Assembly: GCF_010672455.1 (NCBI RefSeq)
Contig: NZ_JAAHGO010000017.1
Span: 1-64,000, forward strand
Reading direction: 5' to 3'
DNA: 64,000 nucleotides
Source of the DNA: Okeania sp. SIO2C9
GTDB lineage: Bacteria; Cyanobacteriota; Cyanobacteriia; Cyanobacteriales; Microcoleaceae
The position numbers and the translations under genes were made by a program. Shown here piece after piece: positions 54,552 to 64,000 of the stretch. The notes below the pieces were generated by a model. The model saw nothing but the letters and a program-made list of their open reading frames with translations, did not search any database and had not been told where the DNA came from. The number at the start of each line of letters is the position of its first letter. The first letter of the stretch is position 1.

Positions 54552-54623
54552 TACCGAAAAATTGGGGAGGCTTTAAACCAGAATTATTTAATTATTAATT
54601 ATTAACTATTAATTATTTGGTAA
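54552..54623 (-). mobile_element. Family A element, minimal
   Basis: TTACCGAAAAATTGGGGAGGC, then TTTAATTATTAATTATTAAC. Only the left end and AT tract remain. Confidence 0.55.
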
Positions 54624-54796
54624 TGATTTGCTAGAGAGCTTGCAGTTAGGAAAGTTGCCTCAAAGAAATAGAAATGTTGAGTCAGAGTTTGGGAGTTTAT
54701 CTTGGCAGGAATTAGTTAAATTTATTAGGGAATTATCTATTAGCGATCGCTTGTTTTTGGTGGATGCAATTAATAAGTCTATTCGATAGGAAGTTA
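54624..54796 (+). pseudogene. C-terminal remnant of a small gene
   Basis: Open frame without a start codon: LLESLQLGKLPQRNRNVES, SWQELVKFIRELSISDRLFL, VDAINKSIR-TAG. The SWQELVKFI..L...DRLFLV pattern resembles small cyanobacterial antitoxin-like proteins, but the part left is too short to name. Confidence 0.4.
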
Positions 54797-54813
54797 GTAG
54801 TGCTAAAACGTAA

Positions 54814-54990
54814 GCATTCAGCCGTTATATAGAATCAGGATAATTACTATCGCTAAGTCATTGCGACTGGAACGGAGTGGAAGGAAGCAATCTCCTCAAG
54901 ATAAGAGATTGCTTCCTATCGTCACAATGACGACTATTCAACCGGATTTTATATTAGCTATCAGCGATTACTTTTGGCTTAGATAAAAGC
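54814..54990 (+). mobile_element. Family B left part with an F-like element nested in it
   Basis: GTAAGCATTCAGCCGTT, then an element with ATATAGAATCAGG .. CCGGATTTTATAT ends (about 54828-54955) holding the GGAAGCAATCTC..GAGATTGCTTCC palindrome, then family B interior (TTTGGCTTAGATAAAAGCTTT). Confidence 0.65.
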
Positions 54991-55133
54991 TTTATGAATT
55001 GATCCAGAATTATATCTTAACTATAAAGCAGACAAGATTTGATCTCCTAACACTTCCCACACTTTCCTCGATAAACTCGGTTTCTGTGTATCGCTCTATA
55101 ATCAAGTTATCTTCTAATCAACTTAAAATACCA

Positions 55134-57908
55134 ATGACCACAAACCAACTTCTAGACAAACGATACCAAATTATTAAGAAATTGTATGAGACTCATGTGA
55201 GCATCACATTCCAGGGAAAAGACACTAGAAGATTTAATCGTCTATGTTTCATCAAGCAACTCAAGACCTCGAAACCCCAATTACAAGAAGAACTAGAACA
55301 AAGATTTCAACAAGAAGCAAAAATTTTTAAAAGATTAGGAAAACACCCACAAATTCCAGATTTATATGGCTATTTTTCGGAAAATAATAAATTTTATTTA
55401 GTTCAAGAATGGATTGCAGGACGTAACCTCCAACACCAACTTAAACACAAAGGGAAACTAACAGAAATAGAAGTCAAAGATATACTAAAAAAAATATTGC
55501 CAGTCCTGGAATTTTTCAAAGAAAATAAAATAATTCACCGGGATATTAAGCCGAGTAATATTATGCTCAATGGAGAAAAATTATCTATATTAATAGACTT
55601 CGGTATGGTCAAAGAAATTGACACCATAGTTAACCCAAACATGACTTATACTGTCCTGGGTATTGGAAATTCAGGCTTTGTTTCTCCCGAACAAAAAAAA
55701 GGTAAACCTACCCATGCAAGCGATATATATAGTTTAGGAATAACAGCAATTTATCTTTTAACAGGAAAAATACCCAATAGTAAACTTCCCTGGCGCAAAA
55801 ATGTACGGAATATTAGCTCAAAATTTGCCGATATTTTAGGTAGAGCGATAGAAAAAAAATTGAGCGATCGCTACGAGACTGCAACAGAAATGTTAACTGC
55901 TATAAAAAGCAGCAAAACTTTTTACCAAGGAAATAATCAGTTGTTAAAAATCGGAATAGTTGCCACCATTATCGGAATTATCGGCGCAGGAATAGGCATT
56001 TTTTTCAATAAACCTGAAAATTACTATAATGGGGTGAGCGATCGCCATAACCAGGGAAAATATGAAAAGGCGCTCGCTGAGTATAACCAGGCGATTCAAC
56101 TCAATCCGAAAGATGCTGAAGCTTACAATAACAGGGGCGCTGTTTACTATAAGCAAGGAGAATACGAGAAGGCGCTCGCTGACTTGAACCAAGCTATTCA
56201 ACTCGATCCCAAATATGCTACTGCTTACAATGGCAGGGGTGCTGTTTACTATAACCAGGGAGAATACGAGAAAGCGCTTGCTGAGTATAACCAAGCTATT
56301 CAACTCAATCCCAAATATGCTACTGCTTACAATGGCAGGGGTGCTGTTTACTATAACCAGGGAGAATACGAGAAAGCGCTTGCTGAGTTGAACCAAGCTA
56401 TTCAACTCAATCCCAAATATGCTAATGCTTACAATGGCAGGGGTTTGATATACGATGACCAGGGAGAATACGAGAAAGCGCTTGCTGAGTATAACCAAGC
56501 TATTCAACTCAATCCCAAATATGCTACTGCTTACAATGGCAGGGGTGCTGTTTACTATAACCAGGGAGAATACGAGAAAGCGCTTGCTGAGTATAACCAA
56601 GCTATTCAATTCAATCCCAAATATGCTACTGCTTACAATGGCAGGGGTGATGTTTATCGTAAGCAGGGAAAAAATGATTTGGCGCTTGCTGAGTATAACC
56701 AAGCTATTCAACTCAATCCCAAATTTGCTGAAGCTTACAACAACAGGGGTTTGGTATACGATGACCAGGGAAAATATGATTTGGCGCTCGCTGAGTATAA
56801 CCAAGCTATTCAACTCAATCCCAAACCTGCTATTCTTTACAGCAACAGGGGTTGGGTTTACTATAACCAGGGAAAATATGATTTGGCGCTCGCTGAGTAT
56901 AACCAAGCTATTCAACTCAATCCCAAATCTGCTAGTGCTTACAACAACAGGGGTTTGGTTTACTATAACCAGGGAAAATATGAAAAAGCACTCACTGACT
57001 TGAACCAAGCTATTCAACTCAATCCCAAATATGCTACTGCTTACAACAACAGGGGTTTGGTTTACTATAACCAGGGAAAATATGAAAAAGCACTCACTGA
57101 CTTGAACCAAGCTATTCAACTCAATCCCAAATATGCTACTGCTTACAAACACAGAGGTTTGGTTTACTATAAGCAGGGAAAATATGATTTGGCCCTCGCT
57201 GACTTGAACCAAGCTATTCAACTCAATCCCAAATATGCTTCTGCTTACTACAACAGGGCTGCTGTTTACTATAACCAGGGAAAATATGATTTGGCCCTCG
57301 CTGACTTGAACCAAGCTATTCAACTCAGTCCCAAATATGCTACTGCTTACAGTGACAGGGGTTTGGTTTACTATAAGCAGGGAAAATATGATTTGGCGCT
57401 CGCTGACTATAACCAAGCTATTCAACTCAATCCCAAATATGCTAATGCTTACAACAACAGGGCTGCTGTTTACTATAACCAGGGAAAATATGATTTGGCG
57501 CTCGCTGACTATAACCAAGCTATTCAACTCAATCCCAAATATGCTGAAGCTTACAATGGCAGGGGTGCTGTTTACTATAAGCAGGGAAAATATGATTTGG
57601 CGCTCGCTGACTTGAACCAAGCTATTCAACTCAATCCCAAATATGCTCTTGCTTACTTTGGTAGGGGTTATGTTTATCGTAAGCAGGGAAAATATGAAAA
57701 GGCGATCGCTGAGTATAACCAAGCTATTCAACTCAATCCCAAATATGCTGCTGCTTACTACAACCGGGGTGTGATTTACAAACGTAACAGTAATACTGAA
57801 AAAGCTATATCAGACTTTGAAAAAGCTGCCGACTTATACCAACAACAAAGAAATCAAGAGTTGTATCAAAAATCTCTAGATCAAATCAAAGAATTACGAG
57901 AAAATTAG
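55134..57908 (+). CDS. Ser/Thr protein kinase with C-terminal TPR array
   Basis: Eukaryotic-type kinase joined to tetratricopeptide repeats. I start at ATG 55134 (MTTNQLLDKRYQIIKKL), the usual opening of the cyanobacterial family; an ATG at 54999 would add 45 repeat-derived residues. Kinase motifs: FIKQLK (ATP lysine), IHRDIKPSNIML (catalytic loop), DFGMVK and SPEQ/DIYSLG. The glycine-rich loop is degenerate (KKLYETHVSITF). One membrane segment, LLKIGIVATIIGIIGAGIGIFF, follows, and then about 17 TPRs of 34 residues (AxAYNNRGxVYYNQGKYxxALAxYNQAIQLNPKY). TPRs are nearly identical in DNA, so they expanded recently. The TPRs probably bind partner proteins outside the kinase domain. Confidence 0.93.
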   Translation: MTTNQLLDKRYQIIKKLYETHVSITFQGKDTRRFNRLCFIKQLKTSKPQLQEELEQRFQQEAKIFKRLGKHPQIPDLYGYFSENNKFYLVQEWIAGRNLQHQLKHKGKLTEIEVKDILKKILPVLEFFKENKIIHRDIKPSNIMLNGEKLSILIDFGMVKEIDTIVNPNMTYTVLGIGNSGFVSPEQKKGKPTHASDIYSLGITAIYLLTGKIPNSKLPWRKNVRNISSKFADILGRAIEKKLSDRYETATEMLTAIKSSKTFYQGNNQLLKIGIVATIIGIIGAGIGIFFNKPENYYNGVSDRHNQGKYEKALAEYNQAIQLNPKDAEAYNNRGAVYYKQGEYEKALADLNQAIQLDPKYATAYNGRGAVYYNQGEYEKALAEYNQAIQLNPKYATAYNGRGAVYYNQGEYEKALAELNQAIQLNPKYANAYNGRGLIYDDQGEYEKALAEYNQAIQLNPKYATAYNGRGAVYYNQGEYEKALAEYNQAIQFNPKYATAYNGRGDVYRKQGKNDLALAEYNQAIQLNPKFAEAYNNRGLVYDDQGKYDLALAEYNQAIQLNPKPAILYSNRGWVYYNQGKYDLALAEYNQAIQLNPKSASAYNNRGLVYYNQGKYEKALTDLNQAIQLNPKYATAYNNRGLVYYNQGKYEKALTDLNQAIQLNPKYATAYKHRGLVYYKQGKYDLALADLNQAIQLNPKYASAYYNRAAVYYNQGKYDLALADLNQAIQLSPKYATAYSDRGLVYYKQGKYDLALADYNQAIQLNPKYANAYNNRAAVYYNQGKYDLALADYNQAIQLNPKYAEAYNGRGAVYYKQGKYDLALADLNQAIQLNPKYALAYFGRGYVYRKQGKYEKAIAEYNQAIQLNPKYAAAYYNRGVIYKRNSNTEKAISDFEKAADLYQQQRNQELYQKSLDQIKELREN
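56060..57790 (+). repeat. 102-bp coding tandem repeat (TPR units)
   Basis: About 17 head-to-tail units of 102 bp built round CAAGCTATTCAACTCAATCC and GCTTACAA. Units fall into two sub-types, GAGAAAGCGCTTGCT and GATTTGGCGCTCGCT, in blocks, which points to block duplication. Confidence 0.95.
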
Positions 57909-57973
57909 TATTTGTAGGTTGGGTTGAGGCGCTCACAGAGATTATGCCACGGATATACGGATTAAGAGGTATA

Positions 57974-58103
57974 ATATCATGTTCGGATAATTACTTATAA
58001 TAAAGTTTTTGTTTGTAGTTGGGCTTTAGCCCTTACAATGCTTAGTATTAGGACTAAAGTCCAACTACGAGCCTAATTATAACTGTTCTACCGAACATGA
58101 TAT
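57974..58103 (+). mobile_element. Family F element, 130 bp, perfect ends
   Basis: ATATCATGTTCGG and CCGAACATGATAT are exact inverted repeats. Inside is GTAGTTGGGCTTTAGCCC / GGACTAAAGTCCAACTAC. Confidence 0.85.
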
Positions 58104-58156
58104 AACAGATAAGCTCCGCTAACACTTCGTTCTACCCAACCTACTTTGAACTACTA

Positions 58157-59074
58157 CTACCTTCTTAAAAGAAAATTGTCAAATGTTTTTCTATCTGTCA
58201 TAGCAGGTTGAGCGCCTGATTTCGTAACACATAAAGCACCAGCAGCAGCACCCCATTTAATAGCATCTTTTAATGACAAACCTGTATCCAATGCCGCTGC
58301 TAAACCACCATTAAAAGCATCACCCGCCGCCACAGTATCGATCGCTTCTACTACAAAAGCAGGTTGAAAAAATGTTTCCTTGTCAGTTGCACAAACAACA
58401 CCCCGATCGCCTATTTTCACCACAGCATTTTTCACACCACGCTTACATAATTCAATAGCTGCCAGAGTAGCAGTTTCTCGATCGTTTACTGAAAACCCAA
58501 CCAGTTGACTTGCTTCAATTTCATTAGGAGTAATAATATCAATCAAACCATAAAAATCATGAGGAAAATTTACTGGCATTGGTGCTGGATCGAGAATAAC
58601 CTTCACTCCCATTTCTTGAGCTACTTTTGCTGCACTTATAGCAAATTCTAGGGGAATTTCTAATTGTAAAAGTAAAGCTGTGGCATCCGATAGCAAATTT
58701 CTCAGGCGTTCCACATCTGTATTATTAATACTATGGTTAGCACCCGGAACTACAACAATACTATTTTCCCCACGAGCATCCACAGCAATAATTGCCACCC
58801 CCGTATGAATATTCTCATCAACTACTATTCCTGTTGTGTCAACATTAGCAGTTTGCAAACTTGCCAAAAGTTGTTGCCCAAAACTATCATTTCCTACCCG
58901 CCCCACTATTTTTGTGGGAATGCCAAGACGAGCAGCAGCAACAGCTTGATTTGCTCCTTTACCACCACCTGCGGTAAAAAAGTTATTGCCATTAACAGTT
59001 TCTCCTGGAGTCGGTAAGCGAGGAGTAGCTGCAATTAAATCAATGTTAATGCTGCCAAAAATAATTATGCTCAT
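58157..59074 (-). CDS. rbsK: Ribokinase
   Basis: Phosphorylates ribose to ribose 5-phosphate (PfkB family). 305 residues, family length. N-terminal FGSINIDLIAATPRLPTPGE and FFTAGGGKGANQAVAAARLG are the PfkB signature 1; IDTVAAGDAFNGGLAAAL is signature 2, with the catalytic Asp in GDAF. GGKGANQA is specific for ribokinase rather than other sugar kinases. No ribose transporter is nearby. Start at 59074 is clear. Confidence 0.93.
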   Translation of the reverse strand: MSIIIFGSINIDLIAATPRLPTPGETVNGNNFFTAGGGKGANQAVAAARLGIPTKIVGRVGNDSFGQQLLASLQTANVDTTGIVVDENIHTGVAIIAVDARGENSIVVVPGANHSINNTDVERLRNLLSDATALLLQLEIPLEFAISAAKVAQEMGVKVILDPAPMPVNFPHDFYGLIDIITPNEIEASQLVGFSVNDRETATLAAIELCKRGVKNAVVKIGDRGVVCATDKETFFQPAFVVEAIDTVAAGDAFNGGLAAALDTGLSLKDAIKWGAAAGALCVTKSGAQPAMTDRKTFDNFLLRR

Positions 59075-59118
59075 AGAGTCAATAGCGAAACTATCCTACA
59101 TCTTATCTTCTGATTTTT

Positions 59119-59187
59119 GACATCCTCCCCGGCCTAAAGACGCGGGGATTCCTACTGAGCCGTAGCTCTTCGGGGGGTTGACGTTTC
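59119..59187 (-). ncRNA. Putative omega-RNA scaffold end of tnpB element
   Basis: Minus strand past the tnpB stop: CCCCCCGAAGAGCTACGGCTC, then GGAATCCCCGCGTCTTTAGGCCGGGGAGGATGTC. The CCCCG..CGGGG arms pair. The element's right end is near 59119, and the guide would come from the flank beyond it. A near copy is at 44440-44515. Confidence 0.45.
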
Positions 59188-60373
59188 CTAGGGTGCTGCT
59201 ACCTTGACGTTAGTCTTACGCTTCCCTCCACGTCCGTTTTTAGTCTCCGAATGTCCTCCGGCGACTAATATATTTATTGCTGCATTCTCGTCTCTATCAT
59301 GTTTTGCACCACAGTTGAGACACTCCCATTCTCGTACCTGAAGGTCTAACTTCCCACCTTTGAAACCACAGCTAGAGCAAGTTTTAGAAGTAGGTTCCCA
59401 ACGACTAATTACTCTAAAATCACGACCGTATTTCTCAGCTTTTCCTTCTAAGAAAGTTCTAAATTGTCGCCAACCTAAATCGGATATAGCTCTGGATAAT
59501 TTGCGGTTTCTTACCATGCCAGAAACATTCAAGTCCTCTAAAACAACTGTTTGGTTTTCACGAATTATTTTAGTAGATAATTTATGCAGAAAATCTGTCC
59601 TAGTGTCTTTTAATTTAGCCTGAAATTTAGCAACCCTAATCCGTGCTTTTTCATATCGTTTAGACCCCCTAGTTTTTTTAGATAAAGACTTGCTTAACTT
59701 ACGATAGTTATTAATTCTTTTCTTCAATGGTTTTGGTGCATCAATTTTTTGACCATTACTCAATGTAGCAAAAGTTTTAATTCCTAAATCTATACCTACT
59801 GAACTATCAGTTTTTGGTAAAGCTTCTGGTTGTATTTCTACTACAAAACTTAAGAAATATCTGTTAGCTGAGTCTTTAATTACTGTTACTGAAGAAGGTG
59901 GATTTGGCAATGGCCTTGACCAGACCACTTTTAACTTTCCAATCTTGGCCAAATAAACTTTTTCTTGATATACTTTAAACCCTCTCAGGGTAAACCTAGC
60001 GGTTTGTTTTGACTTCCTAGTTTTGAACTTTGGAGGTTTAACAGGTCTACCTTTTCTTTGGCCTTTAGTTGAAGTAAAGAAGTTTTGTAGGGGCGAACGG
60101 CCGTTCGCCCCTACGGTTTAAATCATTTAATGATTGCTGTAATGGTACAACTGAAACTTCTGATAACCATTCTCTGTCTTCAGTGTTTTTGGCTTGAGTA
60201 ATAAAAAGCTTTTGTAGTTCAGAATTAGTTGGTTTCTTTTTTCCTAATGTGTACTTTTCTTGGCAACAAGCTAGACTATCGTTCCAAACAACACGGACAC
60301 AACCAAACAGCTTTGCTAATCGGTATTTTTGCCCTGGTGTTGGATACATACGATACTTAAATCTAGCCTTCAT
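59188..60373 (-). pseudogene. tnpB: IS200/IS605-type TnpB interrupted by a 28-bp palindrome
   Basis: N-terminal piece (60065-60373): MKARFKYRMYPTPGQKYRLA to PLQQSLNDLN, then the palindrome throws the frame. The rest, in another frame, is FFTSTKGQRKGRPVKPPKFK, ARFTLRGFKVYQEKVYLAKI and onward. All RuvC and zinc residues are present: SSVGIDLGIKTFAT (Asp), VVLEDLNVSGMVRN (Glu), CSSCG / CLNCG, and HDRDENAAINIL (Asp). Apart from the insert no other break is seen, so it was broken recently. The fragment from 59952 to 59188 is open and keeps the nuclease half. No tnpA is visible. Confidence 0.85.
60087..60114. repeat. 28-bp perfect palindrome inserted in tnpB
   Basis: GTAGGGGCGAACGG and its exact reverse complement. 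Same family as the palindromes near 12757-12803, 20618-20640 and 40550-40576. Confidence 0.9.
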
Positions 60374-60429
60374 AATCTGAGTTTTTAACTATTAAAATTT
60401 ACGATAACATACTTATTGAAAAAAAAAAC

Positions 60430-60478
60430 TAAAAAGTCGCCCGCTTATGGGCGAGGCGTAACTACCCAATTTTTCGGT
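60430..60478 (-). mobile_element. Left end of the tnpB element
   Basis: Minus strand: CACCGAAAAATTGGGTAGTT, then CGCCTCGCCCATAAGCGGGCGAC, forming the subterminal hairpin. Same as the left ends at 34671 and 44264. Confidence 0.75.
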
Positions 60479-60532
60479 GACTAAATCAATAGGGAGAGGC
60501 GATCGCTAAATCCTGAGTTTATCTAAAATATG

Positions 60533-60691
60533 GCGTTGCTGAATTGAAGTATGAATGCGCAATTGTTTGGTTCTGGTAAAGCCCCCGCGCATCCCCCAAT
60601 TTTGGGGGACTTTTAGAATTTTATTCCCCCCAATTTTGGGGGGTTAGGGGGGCAAAATCATACCCAGAATCAGCAACGCCTAAAATATAAT
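60533..60691 (+). mobile_element. Family E element with CCCCC..GGGGG core
   Basis: GGCGTTGCTGAATTGAAGTATGA and AGAATCAGCAACGCC ends; core has CCCCCAATTTTGGGGG twice. Reverse-complement relative at about 52620-52758. Confidence 0.85.
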
Positions 60692-61026
60692 AACTAAAAC
60701 ATTACAGTTTAAATTATTTTAATTATGAAAAGGTAATATTAACAATATGTAGTTTAGTCACACTAAGAATAGGAAAATTAATCCTAGCATAATTTATAAT
60801 TTACGTATAAAATAAAAATAATAAAAAAAGTATAATAATACTAAATAATTAACAGTAACTATCTTGAGGAGATGGCGTTAGCGGAGCAAGTGCGGCAGCT
60901 ACATCGCTCCCCAAAAGATAGTTATAGTGAGTGCTTGAGAATTTTTGGAGATGTCTAATGCTTGCTTCATTCATTAAAAAGCTGACTCCTTCTTCCTCCT
61001 TCCTCCTTCCTTCTTTCTTCTTCCTT
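60692..61026. other. Intergenic DNA downstream of the right-hand histidine kinase
   Basis: AT-rich, with a GGCGTTAGCGGAGCAAGTGCG small-repeat cluster at 60873-60898 and a TCCTTCTTCCTCC tract just past the kinase stop. No gene. Confidence 0.5.
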
Positions 61027-64000
61027 CTAACTATAATTACCACTAACTGGTTTAATAGGAATTTCAATTATGAACTCTGTACCTTTTCCAACTTCAGAAA
61101 CACAACTCAAGTTACCCTGATGTTTTTCTACTACAATTGAATAGCTAATTGATAATCCTAAACCTGTACCAGTACCTACTGGTTTAGTAGTAAAAAATGG
61201 GTCAAAAATCTTGGATAATGTCTCAGAATTAATACCACTTCCATTGTCACCAATTTTTATTTTTACTGTGTTTGACTCTGTCACTTCAGTAGAAACTGTA
61301 ATGGTGGGTTTATAGTCAAATTCCTGTTGTTTATCTCGCAAAAATGCTAAAGCATCTATGGCATTACTGAGTAAATTCATAAACACTTGATTCATTTGAG
61401 AAACATAACAGATAACTTGTGGCAATTGACTATAATTTCTGACAATTTCCACTTCACGTTTATCTGACTTTTCTTTAATACGAGTATGTAAAATTAAAAA
61501 TGTACTATCGATACCTTCATGGATATTTACAGGTTTCATTTCTGCTTCATCTAGGCGCGAAAAGTTGCGGAGAGAAATGACAATATCTCGAATACGTTCA
61601 GCTCCTACTTTCATTGAATTCAAAAGTTTCTGCAAATCTTCTACGATAAATTCCAATTCGATATCCTCAATTTCATCTTGAATTTCTTCTACAGGTTCAG
61701 GATAGTGTTCTTGGAATAAATCAATCAAATTTAGTAAATCAGAAACATATTCAGTAGCGGGAGAAAGGTTTCCATAAATAAAGCCAATAGGGTTATTAAT
61801 TTCGTGGGCAACTCCTGCCACTAATTGTCCTAAACTGGACATTTTTTCACTTTGAATTAATTGAGATTGAGTACGTTGTAACTGCTGTAATGTTTGCTCT
61901 AGTCGTAGATTTTTTTCATTTAATTCTTGAGTTCTTTCTTGTACTTTTTGCTCTACAAAAGTATATAAAATTGAATTTTCTAAAGATACTGCTACTTGAG
62001 AGGATAAAAGCCTTAATATTTCCAAACGTTCTGGAGTAAATGCACCTATAATTAAGTTATTTTCCAAGTATAAAACTCCGATGAGCTGACCACCATTAAT
62101 AATCGGAGTACATAATACTGATTTAAGTTGAGTTTGAGCAACATAAGAATCTGTTGTGAACCGATCTTCAGCAAAAGCATTGCTTAAAACAACATCTTGA
62201 CGCGTTCTTTCTACATAGTTAATTATTGTTAGTGGTAAATCTTCATATTCATTAATTTTACTTTCCTGAACTACCACTTCTTCAGAATTTAATGTTGCTT
62301 CAGCTTTAGTCATTAATTTACCTTCTGTGAGCAACAACAAAACACCTTTTTCAGCTCCAGCATTTTCGATGAGAATTTTCATTAACTTAGATAGTAATCT
62401 ATCTAATACAATCTCACTAGAAATTGCTTGAGATGCTTTAATAACTGTGGCTAAATCTAGGGATTGGCCATGGTTAGTCGTGTCACGAGAAATTGCTGTA
62501 GTTTTAGTATCAATTATGGGATCTTTAACTGTTAATATATTTTGCAATTCTGGATATTGATTCTCTAAATCTTGCAGCTTTCTAGTCGCACCCCAATTTT
62601 GATAACCATAGTAAGCTTCTTGTAAATGAACTTTGGCATACTTAAATTTATTTTGATTGAGCCAATATTTTGCTGCTAATTCATTTCCTAAGGCTTCATA
62701 TTGGATAAATTCATTTTTCTTTGCTGATTCTATAGCCTGATTATATAAGTCTATAGCTTCTGCATTTTTTCCATCAATACTTGCCTTTTCTGCTTCTACT
62801 AATAAATATTTATGTTCAAAGTTTTCTTGACAGTTATCTGCCCAAATTTTCATCTGTTGTTGATTTTTTTCTAGTTGTTGCCAATATTCTGTTTGTTTAG
62901 TTTCTGAAACGTGAGGATAAAGAGCAGCTAAGATTAGTGAATAATAAAAATTAAATTCTGTAGTAGGTACAGCACCTGTAATAAATGTCAGATATTTTTG
63001 AGCTTCTAAGATGCTATGTAATGCGGCATCTAAATCTCTGTATAGATAGAGGATATAAGACTTATGAATTAGATAGATACATAGAGAGTAAAAATTTTGA
63101 TGTTTTTGACAACTTTCCAAGTATTCTGTTTCGTCTATTTTGTCAATATCAAAGTCAATTTTTTTGTCTTTTAAAGAGTTGATATCCATTTTTTTTGTTT
63201 GTGGCTGCAAGTTTTCTATAATACTTTTAATTCCTATTAAAGTATCTGTCGAAAGTTTATTTTTTGTTTTTTGAGTAAATTGTAAATAGCGAGAAACTTC
63301 TTTCCATATTTCTGAGATTGGTTTGCCTTGGAATAATGAATTAATAGCAGTATTATGTAGAAGATAACCAGCATATTCTAAGTCCCCAGATTCTAAAGCA
63401 GCTCCATACCCTTCATTATTAATTAAATTAGATTCTTTGATGTGCTTAAACCAAAAACTTAATCCATTAGCAAATCCAGCACAAGCTTTACATTTTAACC
63501 CTGAAATTTCCCACTTATCAGTTAATTTTAGTGCCAAGAGACCAAACTGATATGCGGAGTGATAATCTCCTAAAGAACTATTGAGAATTACTCCATAGTT
63601 ACAATAACAAAGACATGACTCAGCAACTGAACCATATTTTAAGGAAATATTAACACCTTTCAGCACAATTACTGTCCATAATTCTTGTGAAGTTAAATAA
63701 GTAGGTGTCATCAAATTTGTAATTAAGGCTAAAGCTACTTTATATTTTGATTTTTCAACCTTTGTTTCATTAATCAGACTAGCAATTTCTTGATTTCCTA
63801 AATTTTCTTTGACTTTAGTAAATTCCCGATTAATTACTGTCTGTAAATCTGTTTCTGGAAGTTCTATTTCTAGTAACTTGAGAGCCTTCTTAGCTGCTGC
63901 AATTGCCTTTTTATACTGAGCGCGTAAAGTATATTGAACAACCAATAAATTATAAACCTCTGTTTTCTCAATAACTGAATTTGAATGCTCTAATGTTAAT
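61027..64000 (-). CDS. Large GAF-domain sensor histidine kinase, 5' end beyond the window
   Basis: The frame stays open to the right edge (residues [20 protein letters not shown] precede a TTG at 63945), so the protein is longer than the 990 residues seen. Visible parts: helical TPR-like region (about 1-480), GAF domain ([44 protein letters not shown]), coiled coil, His[22 protein letters not shown] (phospho-His near 61805), N box (NAIDAL), G1 ([12 protein letters not shown]), F box (DPFFTTKP) and G2 ([10 protein letters not shown]). This resembles the C-terminal half of multi-domain cyanobacterial proteins that begin with a Ser/Thr kinase and AAA ATPase; the missing part would decide. The kinase core is closely related to that at 27958. 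Confidence 0.92.
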   Translation of the reverse strand, partial: LTLEHSNSVIEKTEVYNLLVVQYTLRAQYKKAIAAAKKALKLLEIELPETDLQTVINREFTKVKENLGNQEIASLINETKVEKSKYKVALALITNLMTPTYLTSQELWTVIVLKGVNISLKYGSVAESCLCYCNYGVILNSSLGDYHSAYQFGLLALKLTDKWEISGLKCKACAGFANGLSFWFKHIKESNLINNEGYGAALESGDLEYAGYLLHNTAINSLFQGKPISEIWKEVSRYLQFTQKTKNKLSTDTLIGIKSIIENLQPQTKKMDINSLKDKKIDFDIDKIDETEYLESCQKHQNFYSLCIYLIHKSYILYLYRDLDAALHSILEAQKYLTFITGAVPTTEFNFYYSLILAALYPHVSETKQTEYWQQLEKNQQQMKIWADNCQENFEHKYLLVEAEKASIDGKNAEAIDLYNQAIESAKKNEFIQYEALGNELAAKYWLNQNKFKYAKVHLQEAYYGYQNWGATRKLQDLENQYPELQNILTVKDPIIDTKTTAISRDTTNHGQSLDLATVIKASQAISSEIVLDRLLSKLMKILIENAGAEKGVLLLLTEGKLMTKAEATLNSEEVVVQESKINEYEDLPLTIINYVERTRQDVVLSNAFAEDRFTTDSYVAQTQLKSVLCTPIINGGQLIGVLYLENNLIIGAFTPERLEILRLLSSQVAVSLENSILYTFVEQKVQERTQELNEKNLRLEQTLQQLQRTQSQLIQSEKMSSLGQLVAGVAHEINNPIGFIYGNLSPATEYVSDLLNLIDLFQEHYPEPVEEIQDEIEDIELEFIVEDLQKLLNSMKVGAERIRDIVISLRNFSRLDEAEMKPVNIHEGIDSTFLILHTRIKEKSDKREVEIVRNYSQLPQVICYVSQMNQVFMNLLSNAIDALAFLRDKQQEFDYKPTITVSTEVTESNTVKIKIGDNGSGINSETLSKIFDPFFTTKPVGTGTGLGLSISYSIVVEKHQGNLSCVSEVGKGTEFIIEIPIKPVSGNYS

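Noticed and set aside
56455-57615. Plus-strand frames of 182 and 92 codons in the TPR array
   Set aside because: Shifted-frame shadows of the same repeat; repetitive Ser/Asn/Ile-rich products with no domain.
55944-57731. 595-codon open frame on the minus strand across the TPR array
   Set aside because: It is the mirror of a 102-bp coding repeat (a multiple of three), so one stop-free antisense unit is copied 17 times. The plus-strand kinase-TPR protein explains the DNA.

Overview
The window reads as chromosomal DNA of a low-GC filamentous cyanobacterium of the Trichodesmium/Okeania type (Microcoleaceae). The evidence is the gene content (thylakoid thioredoxin TxlA, NIL-domain ferredoxin, phosphoketolase, TPR/protein-kinase fusions, long multi-domain histidine kinases), scattered GCGATCGC (HIP1) octamers, and very low coding density with abundant short mobile repeats. 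The genus is an inference. I see no rRNA, tRNA, CRISPR array or prophage.

Layout. 1-4.8 kb: a 297-bp tandem array, a broken TPR/2OG-oxygenase gene, an intact serine beta-lactamase-family hydrolase and a truncated second copy. 4.8-9.6 kb: a small orphan gene, an NagX/HGSNAT-like membrane acyltransferase and a two-domain GNAT protein, separated by repeats. 9.9-13.5 kb: two decayed copies of one ATP-grasp gene, the first with its 5' end in tandem triplicate, the second split by at least three insertions. 14.7-22.8 kb: housekeeping block with clpP, a cyanobacterial protein of unknown function, an RNase II/R-family gene whose catalytic aspartates are mostly replaced, then ubiX-lapA-aroK. 22.8-32 kb: a broken tnpB, a NIL-ferredoxin/membrane-protein pair, txlA, a sensor histidine kinase and a broken alpha/beta hydrolase. 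32.6-37.8 kb: a RES/Xre toxin-antitoxin pair, a tnpB remnant and a dead IS4-like element with long inverted repeats. 38-44.3 kb: secreted repeat protein, D-lactate dehydrogenase remnant, phosphoketolase and PlsC-like acyltransferase. 44.3-50 kb: nested repeats, a CDF metal transporter and small membrane proteins. 50.5-64 kb: a TAT-exported FAD/Rieske oxidoreductase, a tandem pair of unknown genes (second frameshifted), a Ser/Thr kinase with about 17 near-identical TPRs, ribokinase, a second tnpB broken by a palindrome, and a histidine kinase running off the end.

The most distinctive content is the repeat community between genes. At least ten families can be told apart by their ends: (A) about 15 copies of a roughly 130-240 bp element whose ends carry hairpins and whose left end matches that of the resident IS200/IS605-type tnpB elements; (B) MITEs ending GTAAGCATTC/GAATGCTTAC, three of them with perfect 8-bp target duplications; (C) about 100-bp purine-rich elements; (E/F) elements ending GGCGTTGSTGA and ATATCATGTCCGG, often nested; (G) MITEs ending GGGTGCATCTCA with 8-bp duplications; (I) a 143-bp MITE inside a tnpB with a perfect 8-bp duplication; (K) an identical 81-bp pair; and very small inserts (25-35 bp) lying inside other repeats and inside tnpB genes. 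Most of the pseudogenes can be explained by named insertions, frameshifts or C-to-T nonsense changes at glutamine codons.
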